From: Glycine soja
Lineage: Eukaryota; Streptophyta; Magnoliopsida; Fabales; Fabaceae
Length of the DNA stretch: 64,000 nucleotides
Direction of reading: 5' to 3'
Assembly: GCF_004193775.1 (NCBI RefSeq)
Contig: NC_041008.1
Location: 5,782,731-5,846,730 of the forward strand
A model generated the notes under the pieces. The model saw only the letters and a list, made by a program, of their open reading frames with translations. It was not told where the DNA came from and made no database searches. Below, piece by piece: positions 1 to 13,900 of the stretch; the stretch's first letter is position 1; every line of letters starts with the position of its first letter. Position numbers and translations under genes: made by a program.

Positions 1-480
1 GTAAACAACCCTAGCATCAAATGTATCATCAACTCAAAGGATTTGTTTTATCCCCAGGATGTTTTTCCCAAGTTGGAATCTCTATGCCTCCACAAACTAA
101 GAAAGATAGAGATGATATACTTTAGTTCAGGTACAAAGATGATATTTACAGATTGCTCATTCACCAACTTGAAAACCATCAAGGTCGAGATGTGTGACCA
201 ATTGAAGAATCTTTTCTCCTCTTGCATGGTTAAATTGCTTGTGAGTCTTGAAACAATTGGTGTTTCCCATTGTTTTTCTTTAGAAGAGATGGTTAAAATA
301 CCTGACAATTCTGATAAGATTGAGTTTCTTAAGTTGAAGTCTTTGTCACTTCAATCATTATCATCATTCACTAGTTTTTATACCACAGTAGAGGGGTCTT
401 CCACAAACAGGAATCACATACAAATTACTGTTATAGAGACGGAGCATAGTGAGATGGCTCCTCCTCTTTTTGGTGAACTG
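1..480 (+). CDS. Gene A exon 1 (3' end only), LRR
   Basis: Frame 1 is open from base 1 to the donor ctg|gtatga. It encodes the end of the first LRR block (V-N-N-P-S-I-K ... F-G-E-L). It aligns to the end of gene B exon 1 (from about 34713). Compared with B it lacks about five residues after the SSGT motif and carries a short extra stretch (roughly ETEHSEMA) before PPLFGEL. Confidence 0.85.
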
Positions 481-3400
481 GTATGATAGTGCATATTTTT
501 CCTTTAAAATTTTTAATTAGTTTGTGACTAATTATTTTTTAGTTGTAAATATGTTAATTGTGTATGTGCTTGCAGGTTGAAATACCAAACTTAGAGAACT
601 TGAATTTAATCTCAATGAACAAGATCCAGAAGATATGGAGTGACCAGCCCCCGTCAAATTTCTGCTTTCAAGACTTAATAAAATTAGTTGTGAAAGATTG
701 TCATAATTTGAGATATTTGTGTTCATTGTCCGTTGCTAGCAGTTTGAGGAAACTGAAAGGCCTCTTTGTAAGCAACTGTAAAATGATGGAAAAGATTTTT
801 AGCACAGAAGGAAATAGTGCAGACAAGGTGTGTATAGGTGTAAATAAGTAAATTTTTATAGTTGACTGAATGTTATGCATTTCTATTTAGTTTCGTTACC
901 AAATAATGGCTTGTTGTCATCAAAGTGCAGGTTTGCATCTTTCCTAAGTTGGAGGAAATCCACCTCGACCAAATGATTGAGTTAACAGACATATGGCAAG
1001 CTGAAGTGAGTGTTGATTCCTTTTCTAGTCTCACTTCTGTGTACATTTTTCGTTGCGATAAACTAAACAAAATTTTTCCAAGTCACATGGAAGGATGGTT
1101 TGCGAGTTTGAACAGCTTGAAGGTTCATTATTGTGAGTCAGTGGAAGTGATTTTTGAAATCAAAGATTCTCTGCAAGTAGATGCATCTGGTGGGATAGAC
1201 ACAAATTTGCAGGTTGTTGATGTATGCAATCTCCCAAAGTTGGAGCATGTGTGGAGCAGGGATCCAGGAGGAATTCTTAACTTCAAAAATCTGCATAGTA
1301 TAGAAGTGTCTGGTTGTAATAGACTGAGGAATGTATTTCTAGCTTCTGTGGCCAAAGATGTTCCAAAGCTTGAATACATGTCGGTACAAAGTTATGGAAT
1401 TGTGGAAATTGTTGCCTGTGAAGATGGATCCGAAAAAAACACTGAACAATTAGTGTTTCCTGAACTAACCTACATGACCTTATATAACCTATCAAGCATC
1501 CAACATTTCTACAGGGGGAGACATCCTATAGAGTGTCCAAAATTGAAGAAGTTGGAAGTAAACAAATGCAACAAGGAGCTAAAAACATTCCAAACAAGAG
1601 AATGCAGCAATGAAGAAGATGAAGTAGTTTTGTCAGCTGAAAATGTAAGTCATATTGTGAGACATAAAGGAAAAACAAAATGCAGAGTGATATTGTAAGA
1701 AGTGTGGCATACTTAAAAAAGATATAACCCTGCTAAATATAATATGGATAGAACTTTTAGAATTGATTATTAATAGTTTAACGTCTGTGATCCCCCAATC
1801 CCTCTTTGTTTAAATCATCTAATCCAAATTCCTCATTGTGGCTTACAAATTTTTTAGAATTTAGAATTCAAGGGAATTTTTGATTAATTATTATAATTTA
1901 ATTTACCGTGGTACTATAAAGTACTGTTAAGAGCATTTTTTAGTCTTGATGGGACCCGAGAGTAACCAATATGCAGGCAAGGAGTAAAATAAGTGAAGAG
2001 AGAGAAATGCAATATATTTTGCTATGTAAGTGTATGTAAATGCTCTTACAATAAAGTAGCTTCCTTCTTCATAGTGTACTATTTACTTTTGTTTTATTTT
2101 TCTGTAGATATTCCCCAACTTGGAGTATTTGGATATTGACTTTGACGAAGCACAGGAGTGGTTATTGAGCAACACTGTGAAGCATCGAATGCACAATTTA
2201 AAAGAGCTTAGGTTGTGCTATGTTAATGATGGTGAACGTCTCTGTCAGATTCTGGACAGAATGCCAAATCTAGAAAAGTTATATTTGTTTAACTCTGAAC
2301 ATTTGCTTAAAGAGTCATCGGAGTCACGTTTGGGAACCGTAATACAGCTGAAAGAATTGGTTTTGTGGTCTTCGAAGATAAAGGATATAGGATTTGAACG
2401 AGAACCAGTTCTACAGAGACTAGAGCTTTTGAGCTTACATTGGTGCCACAAATTGAGGAATTTGGCTCCTCCCTCGGTATCATTGGCTTACTTGACAAAT
2501 TTGGAAGTAAGGAATTGTGGTAGATTAAGGAATTTAATGGCATCCTCAACGGCAAAAAGCTTGGTTCAACTTAAGTCCATGAAGATAAGCGAATGCGATG
2601 AATTAGAGGAAATAGTAAGCAATGAGGGAAATGAAGAAGAAGAGCAAATAGTGTTTGGCAAATTGATTACTATAGAACTTGAGTACCTAATGAATCTGAA
2701 AAGTTTTTGCAGTTACAATAACTGTGAATTCAAATTCCCGTCATTGGAAATATTGATTGTGAGAGAATGCCGAATGATGCAAACATTCACGGAGGGTGGT
2801 GCAAGAGCACCAAAGTTACAAAATATAGGTGGTGGTGTTGAAAAAGGTAAAGAGGAAGCCATGTGGCAGTGGGAAGGAGACTTGAATGCCACCATACAAA
2901 AAGGTTTCTACCAGGAGGTACTTACATTTATTTTATCAGTTCAAGTTTGTTAAATTTCTTTAAGATATAAATATGTTAGCTTAAAAAAATCAGCATTTAT
3001 ATAAATTTATTAATCATTTTTGTTTGAAAAACTTCATTCATGAAATTTAAAATGATACGAATTTGACTGCTTCATGTACCCAGCGTAGTCATAAAGAAAA
3101 CCTTCCCTCATCTTACAACTTTTCTTTTTAATCCAAATAAATAAACTTCAATTCATATTGATTGTGATCCATGAATTTTTTGTTAACACTTTTAGTCTTT
3201 CTAGACATTTTTGCTCATTATTAATCCTTTGTTTATGTTATATTTAAGATTAATTTTGAGCAACAAAATAAATGACTAAAAATGGACAAACACATTTAGA
3301 GGGAAACTTTAATGAATGCTTGAAAATTGTCAAAAAAAATTGAGGAAACAAAAATTATAATATAAAAAAGATGAAAAGTTAAAAACTTAATTAAAAACAC

Positions 3401-4556
3401 TAACATGTTGATTTGTGATAACAAGTTAACAAATTTATCCATATAATTTGCGGTCATCTATATATTTATAAAATAAAATTCTCATAAGAGGTTATTATAA
3501 CTTATAATAAGGTTAATTTTGTAGTTAGGAAGAAGGATTTCAAGGAAAAAGGATGAAAGAGGTTTTGAGTTAGAATACTATCACTAATATTCTAATAAAA
3601 AAACTACCCGCTAATATTAATTGATAAAAAAAATCTCATGAAAATAATGTCTTATATATTGATGAATAAGGATAAAATGTATTTTTTTTGTTAAAATATG
3701 AAATCACGTGAAAATAAAATGACATTTTTACACCTAAGAGTAAATAATAAAATATTTCTTAAACTAAATCATCCATAATTTCATCATTGATAAAAAAAAA
3801 ATTATGTTATTTACTTATATTTTTTTTGTTTAACCTTTTGTGCAGCTATCCATAATTAGTATTTTAGCACATGGCAGAAAATAAATATTTATTTATACAA
3901 CAAGAATTTTTAATTTATAATAAATAAATATTTTATGTATATAAATTATATTATAATTAAATTTGCTAATATATTATTTTTAACATATAAATTACATTTT
4001 AAATTTATGTTAGGATGTATTATTATTTTAAATAATTGATGTTTTCTTTGAAAAATATTTAAATTAAAGTTAGAAACAAGGATGCCGTCAAGTTTTCTTA
4101 AGCCAATTATCTTAGTTTTGTTTCTCTCTAATGGAAGGAAGGTGTTTTAATGGTCCCCTTGATGATGAAACTTGGAATGTAATTTTATAATAAACAACGG
4201 ACATAATTGCTCCCTCCATATTAATATCTGTTTGCCACACAACTCAGTCTCATCATTCTTTGGCGTTGGCTTCTTCATCTTATACTAAGATAGCAAGAGT
4301 TGATGGATTTATTTTTTATTATTAATTATTAATTATATAAAAATTTATTTATATTTATTATCCATTTGACTAGTGAGTTTTAAGATATTAGGTGTTTTTC
4401 ATTAAAATATAATAAATATATTTTTAATTAATATGATAATCTTAAACTAAAAAAAATATTATATTTATTATTAAGAATTTTTCATTGAAAGTTTAAAATA
4501 ATGTTAACAACTAATAATTCTCACTTGAATTAATTTAATGATATCATTCACACGTG

Positions 4557-4609
<53 letters not shown>

Positions 4610-4856
4610 AATAAATAAGATTAATTATTTTTCTTCAATAAAGATGATTATGTATACATTAATATATCCTGATTATTATTATCCTATTTTATAATAATCT
4701 TATGATAAAAAAATAAATTAGACTAAAATTATAAAAAAAAATTGATTATTATTATTATTTCTATCATATAACATGTGTTTAATTTTAATCCAGACCTATC
4801 AAGTTAACAATTTAATAAAAAATAAATAATAATATTTTTTACCAAAATTGATAATA

Positions 4857-4914
<58 letters not shown>

Positions 4915-7900
4915 CTACATTTTTACTTATGGTTTATCTAAAAATAATAAAATAAATATATGATCTTATAGTTTATATTGTAAATAGATTTCTTTATTAA
5001 TTAATAATATTTTTTATAATATAGAGCTGTTTCTTTTAATTTGTTAAACCCATGTTTGTTTGAATTTTTATTCAGAATTGTTATAATTTTGAGAGAGAAA
5101 AATATGATTATTTTCTTTAAGTTCATTAAAAAATCCATAGATTTTTTCCCTGTATCCTCACACAAATATTTTGTATATAAAAAAAACAAACTAAATGTTT
5201 CAGGTTCATTTTTTTCACACAAAAAAATGGAAATGAAATTTTTAATTTTTCAGACAAAAGTAAAAAAAAAATTATACTATATAAAAAATATTTTGGTTCC
5301 TCCAATATTTTTTTTTCTCAAAGTTCCGCCACTGATTTCATGCGTCTCTATGTCTAATATCAAGTTCCTCTCTTTTTCTTTGTCTTTTTATGAACTAAAT
5401 TCAGTATTAATACAGTAACTGATTTATGACTAATCTATCTATTTGTTATAATGTAATCGCCAGCTATGAAACTGACATATTAGCCTTTTGTATGCAATAT
5501 CCTATTTTGCATGCACAGCTTTTGGACTCTACACGTGCTTCTAAAAGTCTCAGAGTCAGCCCACGACTACAAGAGATATGGCTTGACTCACGGCGGATCC
5601 CAAAGTCGTGCTTCAGTAAGTTGAAGTCTTTGACTGTGGACGGATGCCAACTTTTAACAGATGTTGTCATACCCTTCTCTTTACTTCCTTTCTTAACTAA
5701 TTTGGAACAATTACATGTCCGAAAGTGTGGTTCTGTGAAAAGCATATTTGACGTGAAAACAGCTATGGGATTGGGAGCAGCAGCCTTCCCTAGACCTCTC
5801 CCTTTTTCCCTCAAGAAATTGACTTTAGAGAGGCTGCCAAAACTGGAGAATATCTGGAATGAAGATCCTCATGGAATTCTAAGCGTGCAACATCTACAAC
5901 TTGTTATTGTTGAGAAATGTAAATGCCTTACAAGTGTGTTTCCGGCATCAGTAGCCAAAGATCTTGAAAAACTAGTTGTCAAAGACTGTGAGGGATTGAT
6001 GGAAATTGTTGCAGAGGATAATGCAGATCCAAGAGGAGCAAATCTAGACCTTATGTTCCCGTGTCCCTGTGTGAGGTCATTGAAACTACAAGGTTTGCCC
6101 AAGTTCAAGTATTTTTACTACTGCTCACTGCAGTGTGACATGTTCCAGACACCTACCGAGGATGGAAAGGTACTATTGTCTTACTACTTTGTCCTTACCG
6201 CAGAATCTGATGCCTGCTTATTAAATATAATTGCACTACTTTTATAAGAATTGAATTATCACCATTAGTTTCTATACTTCATTTTTATTGTTCAACATGA
6301 GTGATATGAACATGCTCTTAAAATTAAAATGTGAAAATTTCACGTATATTGCTATATATATATATATATGCCGTGTTCTATCTTCTATGCCTATTAACTC
6401 CCATTTTTCATGTTTTACATAAATAAGTAAAAGAATACACTTAAGGGTACATGTTACATTCATGATACAACAATGACATTTTAGGTTATTAATACACACG
6501 ATTACATAGAATCTTACACACGCTATTTTACTTTATCAAATATTATGTATGGATACGATGGTTCTCAAATCGTTATAAACAATCTCCCTACCATCTAAAG
6601 GATCGAATTTTTCATCATTTTCTTCTCCGTTGGAACAACTACAACCTCCCTAAAGGTCTCCTTTATCACTTTTTCCATCTAAAACTTTAAACTACAAATA
6701 AATAAATTTGTTTAGGCTCATACCGCATCAAAATCCCTTTATTAATAACTAGCCTGGTTCATCTCTTTTTCCTTTTTGGTTTAGTGAACTTTTTTTCTTC
6801 TTTGCATTGACTTGTTTGAACCTATTTTATTGTAATAGTTAATTTGTAACTAATTATCGGATATCTTTTATCATGAAATTAGAGTTCGTTTTTCATTGTA
6901 AATAAAAGAGCTGGATCTATAACTGCCCTAACCTTCTTTTGCTTGGTTATCGGTTTCTCTTGGTAGCTTACATCCAACTTGCAATGCCTGTCACTGGGTG
7001 AAAAAGGACTGGAGATGATCAAGCGTGGAGAATTTCAGAGAAACTTCTTGCACAAGCTACAAGTTCTTACTGTGGGCTTTCATATAGGGTCCGATGAATT
7101 TCCATATGAAATTCTACAACTGGCGCCCAATATAGAGAAGCTTGTGGTGTGTGATGGTTCCTTCAAGGAGATTTTCTGCTTTGATAGTCTTAATGTGGAT
7201 GAGGCTGGACTCCTATTACAGCTCAAAGTCTTATGCTTGGACTCCCTTCCAGAGCTTGTTTCCATTGGGTTAGAGAACTCTTCGATTCAGCCCTTACTGG
7301 GAAATCTAGAAACCTTGGAAGTAATAGGTTGTTCTAGTCTAAAAGACTTGGTACCATCTACAGTGTCTTTCTCCAATCTGACATATTTGCAAGTAGAAAG
7401 ATGCAACAACCTGCGTCATTTGTTCGCATCCTCAACAGCAAGAAGTTTGGGTCAACTCAAAAGAATGGAGATAAAAAGGTGTGATTCAATTGAAGAGATA
7501 GTCTCTAAGGAGGGGGATGAATCACATGAGAATGAAATAATATTTCCGCAACTCAATTGTTTGAAACTTGAAGAATTACGAAAGCTGAGAAGCTTCTATA
7601 AAGGAAGTTTATTAAGTTTCCCATCATTGGAGGAATTGTCAGTAATGGAGTGCGCGTGGATGGAAACATTATGTCCTGGTACCCTAAAAGCAGACAAGTT
7701 GGTTCAACTTCAACTTGACAGGTACTTATATGAACGTGAGGAGTCATCAGATGCTATCAAATTGGAAAATGACCTGAACTCTACCATGCGGGAGGCATTT
7801 AGGGAAAAGGTATGTTTTCAATTATTTTGATTAAATATGATTGATATTGGTGTATGTTGTTCTTATAATGCAAAATATACACCGTTAGGTTAATTAGATT

Positions 7901-10900
7901 CATCCTCAAATTAACTTTGGCCTCATCCAATAATTTATCTTTGGATTCTCAGCGTCGTCCAATTTTTCGGAAAACCAAAAAACTCACAGAAACAACATTT
8001 ATGTGCCAATCTAATTTGGCTCATATTAATTTTTTACGTTAAACTCATAATAATTTAATCTATTTTCTATGTACTTTATCAATGCTACTTAACTTATATA
8101 TATTAATAATACTGATATAAAATGAATCCGAACTCTTTCAAGCCACTGCAGAAATGATTTGAAAATTATTTAATTTTTATTTTATTAGTAAACCATTTAA
8201 TTTTATTTATATTAATCCTATTAAATAAAAGAAACTATCAATCTTTTATAATCCACTCTTATATATATATTCAAAATATTTATCTTTTAGCAATTTTAAC
8301 TATATAAAAAAAATTATCTTCTAGGATTAAGATACTAATTATATTTAAAATCTAGATTAGGGTAGTTAAAATGTTAGCTGTCCTTTTTTTTAATTTTCTT
8401 TAACTTTTTGTTATTTCTTCATTTATATATTAAAATAGATTAAATAGATATTAAAAAAAATTAGAGTGACTTGAAGAAGTTTAGATTCATTATTATTATT
8501 ATTATTAATTACTAGTACAAATAAAAGTTAAGTAGTATAAGTAAGGTATGTAAAAAATAAATAATTTAAATATTAATGAGTTTAGCTTACTAAAAAAGTA
8601 AGAGATTCTTTTTTGAGCATAAGGTAAGAGATTAATATAAGTCAAATAATCTTATTTATCAACTTAATTGTATGATGTGACTGCAAGATCAATCTAATGG
8701 TATATATTGTGTTGGAGAGAAAAATATGTTGGAGAGCATCTTAATCCTATGTTTTGACTGAGATTAAATATATTGTATTTGTTAGTAATTATTGTATATA
8801 TGAATTTTTTATAAGGAAGAGTCATTGAATTTGTGTATTTTTCTTATAAATAACTCCCTGAGAGACCAATAAATATGTTAAATTGTTTTTTAATTTTTCT
8901 AAATAAGGTAAAAAAAAAATACTCCACTATCTAGCTTTAGTCATGCGTATGTTTTGTCGAATGATTAATTTTGAATTTTGAAAAATAATCTACTCTCTTT
9001 CTGATATAAATATCTAGAAACTTTTTTATAAGGACAACAAAGGCATATAAAAAATATTTTGAAAAATACTTTCATTGTGTGTATTTCATGATAAATTTAA
9101 AAAGAATGTACTAGAATCAACTAGTTGAAAACTGTTATGTCAGACACATTGATCCAGAAAACAACAAACACTTCTTGAATTTTATAATAATTATAACATT
9201 AATCATTACATCGATAACTTAAATAATTTTACATTAACTATTCTTATTTATTATTATTATTATAACAGACAAGCCTTTTAAAAAAATAATAACAATATAC
9301 AAGATTGGTTTTATTTTATACTATGCTCTTTTTATATAATGGTTTTATACAAGATTGTCAAAGTAACTCGCTTCCAGATTTCACCAAGCAATGGGTGGAT
9401 GGAAGAATAAAGATGTGGCAACAACCCATCAAATATTTAAAATGTAATATAAATAAAACACGAAATCAAATAATTAATAATTTACTATATTCTCCATATC
9501 AGTTGAAATCAAACATCAAGATTGATATCTCTCTCCAAGTACTAACATTAATAAGCTATCTCAAGAAACCATAAAACATTCACCAACCTGTTAATTAGCA
9601 TAGTGTCCCCTTTCCCCGCATTACTCTTTCATCATCTTGTCATAATTTTATTTTTTGTCAGTATAAGTATACTAACGAATCAAATGACGCGAACCTAGAA
9701 AGAGAGATGACGTTCTCAAATTCTCAGCCACAAACAACCATCTCTCTTTGGAAAAGGATAGTAAACTAAATATAACTGAGGAAAGAAAAAACAAACCTCG
9801 AACCACTCTATAAGCCTCCCTCTTGTATTCCTCCTGTTCATTGGCGTAAAAAACAGAAGCGTTGAAATTGATTACAGTTGGTCATCATTTGGGCAATTTC
9901 CTTTGGAACGGAACCACCTTATTCTTCGCAGAGCGCTTCACGGAGTCCCGAACTGGCACTGACAACGGATTCGTGTCACTTCTCTAACCCCACGCAACAA
10001 CCACCTCTTTTCCGCCGAGACTTCGGTCCCTCCGCACCACATCAGGCTTATGGCTAGATGTTAGATATTAATTAGAAAAATAATAATAACAAGTTTTATG
10101 AGCCTTAAATTGTGGAAGATGAAAGTTGTAAGGTTGTGAGTTACAAAATCTTGAATAAGTAATTATGTGAGCATTTAGTATTCTTGAATAAGCAAATTAT
10201 GTGAGTGGTCACTCTATTTTAGTATAAATAGGGGATCATACTCTTGTATTTTGTGTGGCAAATGAAATAAAATCTTCTTCTTCTTCCAACAAAGTGGCAT
10301 CAGAGCTTGAGTTCTAGAGTGTTGAGAGAGAAACACTTTGTGAGTTGAGAGAGAAATACTTTGTGAGTTGAGAGATGGCAAGCAATGGCTTGAGTATGTT
10401 TCAATTCCCTCGTCTTACCAAAGAGAATTATGATAATTGGTGTCGTCGCATGAAAGCCTTGTTAGGTTCTCAAGATGCATGGGAGATTGTAGAGAAAGGT
10501 TATGCCCAACCTCAAAATGAGGCTATTTTGTCACCAAATGAGAAGGAGACTTTGTTGAAGTCGAAGAAGAAGGATCAACAAGCACTTACTTTCATTCATC
10601 AAGGTTTGGATGAAGCTATGTTCGAGTTGGTGTCAAATGCAACCACATCCAAAGAAGCATGGGAGATTTTGAAAACCTCCCTTGAAGGTGTTGATAAGGT
10701 AAAAAAGGTGCGCCTACAAACTCTACGTAGAGAGTTTGAATCATTGCATATGAAGGAATCTGAATCTATCTCAGATTTTGGCAACAAGGTGTTGGCTATT
10801 GTAAACCAAATGAAGCGTTATGGAGAAAATATGGAAGATGTTCGTGTGGTGGAAAAGATCCTTCGCTCCTTAATCGCTAAATTTGATTATGTGGTTTGTG

Positions 10901-13900
10901 CTATTGAAGAGTCTAAGGATTTAGACTCAATGACCGTAGACCAATTGATGGGTTCTCTTCAAGCCTATGAAGAAAGGTTCAATAGAAGACATGATGAGCC
11001 ATTGGAGCAAGTCCTCAAAGCCAAAGCTTCTTTGAAAGAAAATGGAGGAGAAAGTAGTCAAAAAGCACGTGGACGTGGAAGAGGACGTGGTCGTGGACGT
11101 GGTCATGGCCAAGGAAGAGGAGGAAGAGGAGATCGTGATAATTTTGACAATAATGAATGGAGGAGCCATCAATCCACTAGAAGTCGTGGAAGAGGAAGAG
11201 GAAGAGGAAGAGGTAGAAACAATTATGAAAAAGCATATGAAAGGAGGTATGATAAATCTAATGTTGAATGTTTTAATTGTCATAAATATGGCCATTACTC
11301 TTGGGAGTGTAGAACAAATGTTGAAGAGAAGGTCAATCTTGTTGATGATAAAGAAGAAGTTGAAGAGTCAACACTACTACTATCACTTAATAATGGTGAG
11401 AAGGAAGACAAATGCTTATGATATCTTGACAATGGAGCAAGCAATCACATGTGTGGATGCAAAGAGAAATTTGTGGAACTTGATGAGAAGGTGAAAGGAA
11501 ATGTTTTTTTTGGAGATTCTTCCAAGGTGCAAATCCAAGGAAAAGGTACCATTTTAATTTCTTTAAAAGATGGTACTCACAAATTAATCACGGATGTTTA
11601 CTATGTTCCTAAACTAAAAAGCAATATTTTGAGTTTGGGACAACTTGTTGAAAAGGGGTATGAAATTCATATGAAAGATTGTTGTTTATGGCTTTGAGAT
11701 AAAAATTCTAATTTGATTGCCAAGGTGTTTATGTCAAGAAATAGAATGTTCACTTTGAACATTAAAACCAATGAAGCAAAATGTTTGAAGGCTAGCATAA
11801 AAGATGAATCATGGTGTTGGCATATGAGATTTGGGCACTTGAATTTTGGAGCACTAAAATCCTTAGGAGAGGAGAAGATGGTGAAAGGGATGCCTCAAAT
11901 CAACCATCCTAATCAATTGTGTGAAGCATGTCTCCTTGGAAAGCATGCAAGAAGGAGTTTTCCAAAAGAAGCTAATTCAAGAGCAAAGGAGCCTCTCCAA
12001 CTTGTTTACACCGATGTGTGTGGCCCAATCAATCCTCCTTCATGTGGTAACAATAAATATTTCTTGCTTTTTATTGATGATTATAGTAGAAAAACTTGGG
12101 TTTATTTTCTAAAGCAAAAATCTGAGGCATTTGTAGCTTTTAAAAATTTTAAAGCTCTTGTGGAAAAGGAGAGTGGTTATGTAATCAAAGCTCTAAGATC
12201 CGATAGAGGTGGCGAATTCACATCAAAAGAATTTAATGAATTTTGTGAAAAATATGGGATTCGTCGCCCTCTAACGGTTCCTAGATCTCTACAACAAAAT
12301 GGGGTAGCGGAGAGAAAAAATAGAACTATTCTTAATATGACTAGATGTATGTTGAAGGCTAAAAATATGCCAAAGGAATTTTGGGCCGAAGCTGTTGCAT
12401 GTGCCGTTTATTTGTCCAATCGCTCCCCAACAAAGAATGTCAAAGATCAAACACCGCAAGAAGCATGGAGTGGAGTGAAGCCAAGAGTTGATCACTTGAG
12501 AGTATTTGGGAGCATTGCATATGCTCATGTACCCGACCAAGGAAGATTCAAGCTTGATGATCGGAGTGAGAAACATGTGTTCATTGGCTATGATGCAAGC
12601 TCAAAAGACTACAAATTGTACAATCCAAACAATGGAAAGACAATTGTGAGCCGAGATGTCGAGTTCTATGAAGAAGGCACATGGAATTGGGAGGAGAAAG
12701 AAGACACTTATGATTTTTTCCCGTACTTTGAAGAAATAGATGAAGAAGCCTTGACTCCAAATGATTCAACTCCAGCACTTTCACCAACTCCTTCAACCAA
12801 TGAAGCCTCATCATCTTCCGAAGGGAGTTCAAGTGAAAGGCCAAGAAGAATGAGAAATATTCAAGAATTATATGATGAAACTGAAGTTATAAATGATTTG
12901 TTTTGTCTTTTTGTTGACAGTGAACCCTTAAACTTTGATGAAGCAATGAAAGACAAAAGGTGGAGACAAGCCATGGAAGAAGAAATCAAAGCCATTGAGA
13001 AGAACAACACATGGGAGTTATCAAGCCTTCCCAAAGGTCATGAAGCAATTGGAGTCAAATGGGTGTTCAAAATCAAGAAGAATGCAAAAGGAGAGGTTGA
13101 GAGACACAAAGCAAGACTTGTAGCTAAAGGTTATAAGCAACAATATGGAGTTGATTATGATGAAGTGTTTGCACCGGTTGCCCGCATGGAAACCATTCGT
13201 CTTCTTATTTCCTTGGCAGCTCAAATGAAGTGGAGAATTTTTCAGCTTGATGTAAAATCGGCATTTCTAAATGGCTATCTTGAAGAAGATGTCTATGTTG
13301 AACAACCAATGGGTTTTGTCATTGAAGGTCAAGAAAGAAAAGTCTTGAAATTGAACAAGGCGTTGTATGGTCTAAAGCAAGCACCGAGGGCATGGAATAC
13401 TCGCATTGACAAGTACTTCCAAGACAATGGGTTTGTTCGTTGTCAAAATGAGTATGCTCTTTATGTTAAAACTTTTAATAATGGTGATGTCTTATTTATT
13501 TGTCTTTATGTGGATGATCTTATCTTTACCGGCAATAACCCAAATTTGTTTGAAGACTTCAAGGAGTCCATGTCTCGTGAATTTGATATGACAGATATGG
13601 GACTCATGTCATATTACTTGGGAATGGAAGTGAAGCAAACGGAGAATGGTATCTTTGTCTCACAAGAAAGGTACACAAAAGAAGTGTTGAAGAAATTTAA
13701 TACGCTTGATTGCAATCCCGTGAACACACCTATGGAAGGTGGCTTGAAGTTATCAAAGTTTGATGAAGGAGAGAAGGTAGACTCCACGATCTTCAAGAGT
13801 CTTGTGGGGAGTTTAAGGTATCTAACCAATACAAGGCCCGATATTCTATATGCGGTGGGAGTTGTGTGTCGCTTTATGGAGGCTCCTACCTCTCCTCATC

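Larger units (their letters stand above)
2918..5518 (+). other. Gene A intron 4, AT-rich with two TA microsatellites
   Basis: The first part (to about 3690) is homologous to gene B intron 4. About 3690-5490 has no counterpart there and contains two long (TA)n tracts and no supportable coding sequence. Homology resumes at the acceptor (cctattttgcatgcacag). The open frame at 5041-5418 is lysine/phenylalanine-rich AT sequence and is not treated as a gene. Confidence 0.7.

Noticed and set aside
5041..5418. 125-residue ORF in gene A intron 4
   Set aside because: AT-rich Lys/Phe/Ile composition, no paralog in gene B, and inside an intron with good splice borders.
10927..11295. Serine-rich minus-strand ORF
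   Set aside because: It is the antisense shadow of the gag Arg-Gly repeats.
11042..11494. 150-residue acidic ORF on + strand
   Set aside because: It is a shifted frame of the Arg-Gly-rich gag region of the copia element and has no domain of its own.
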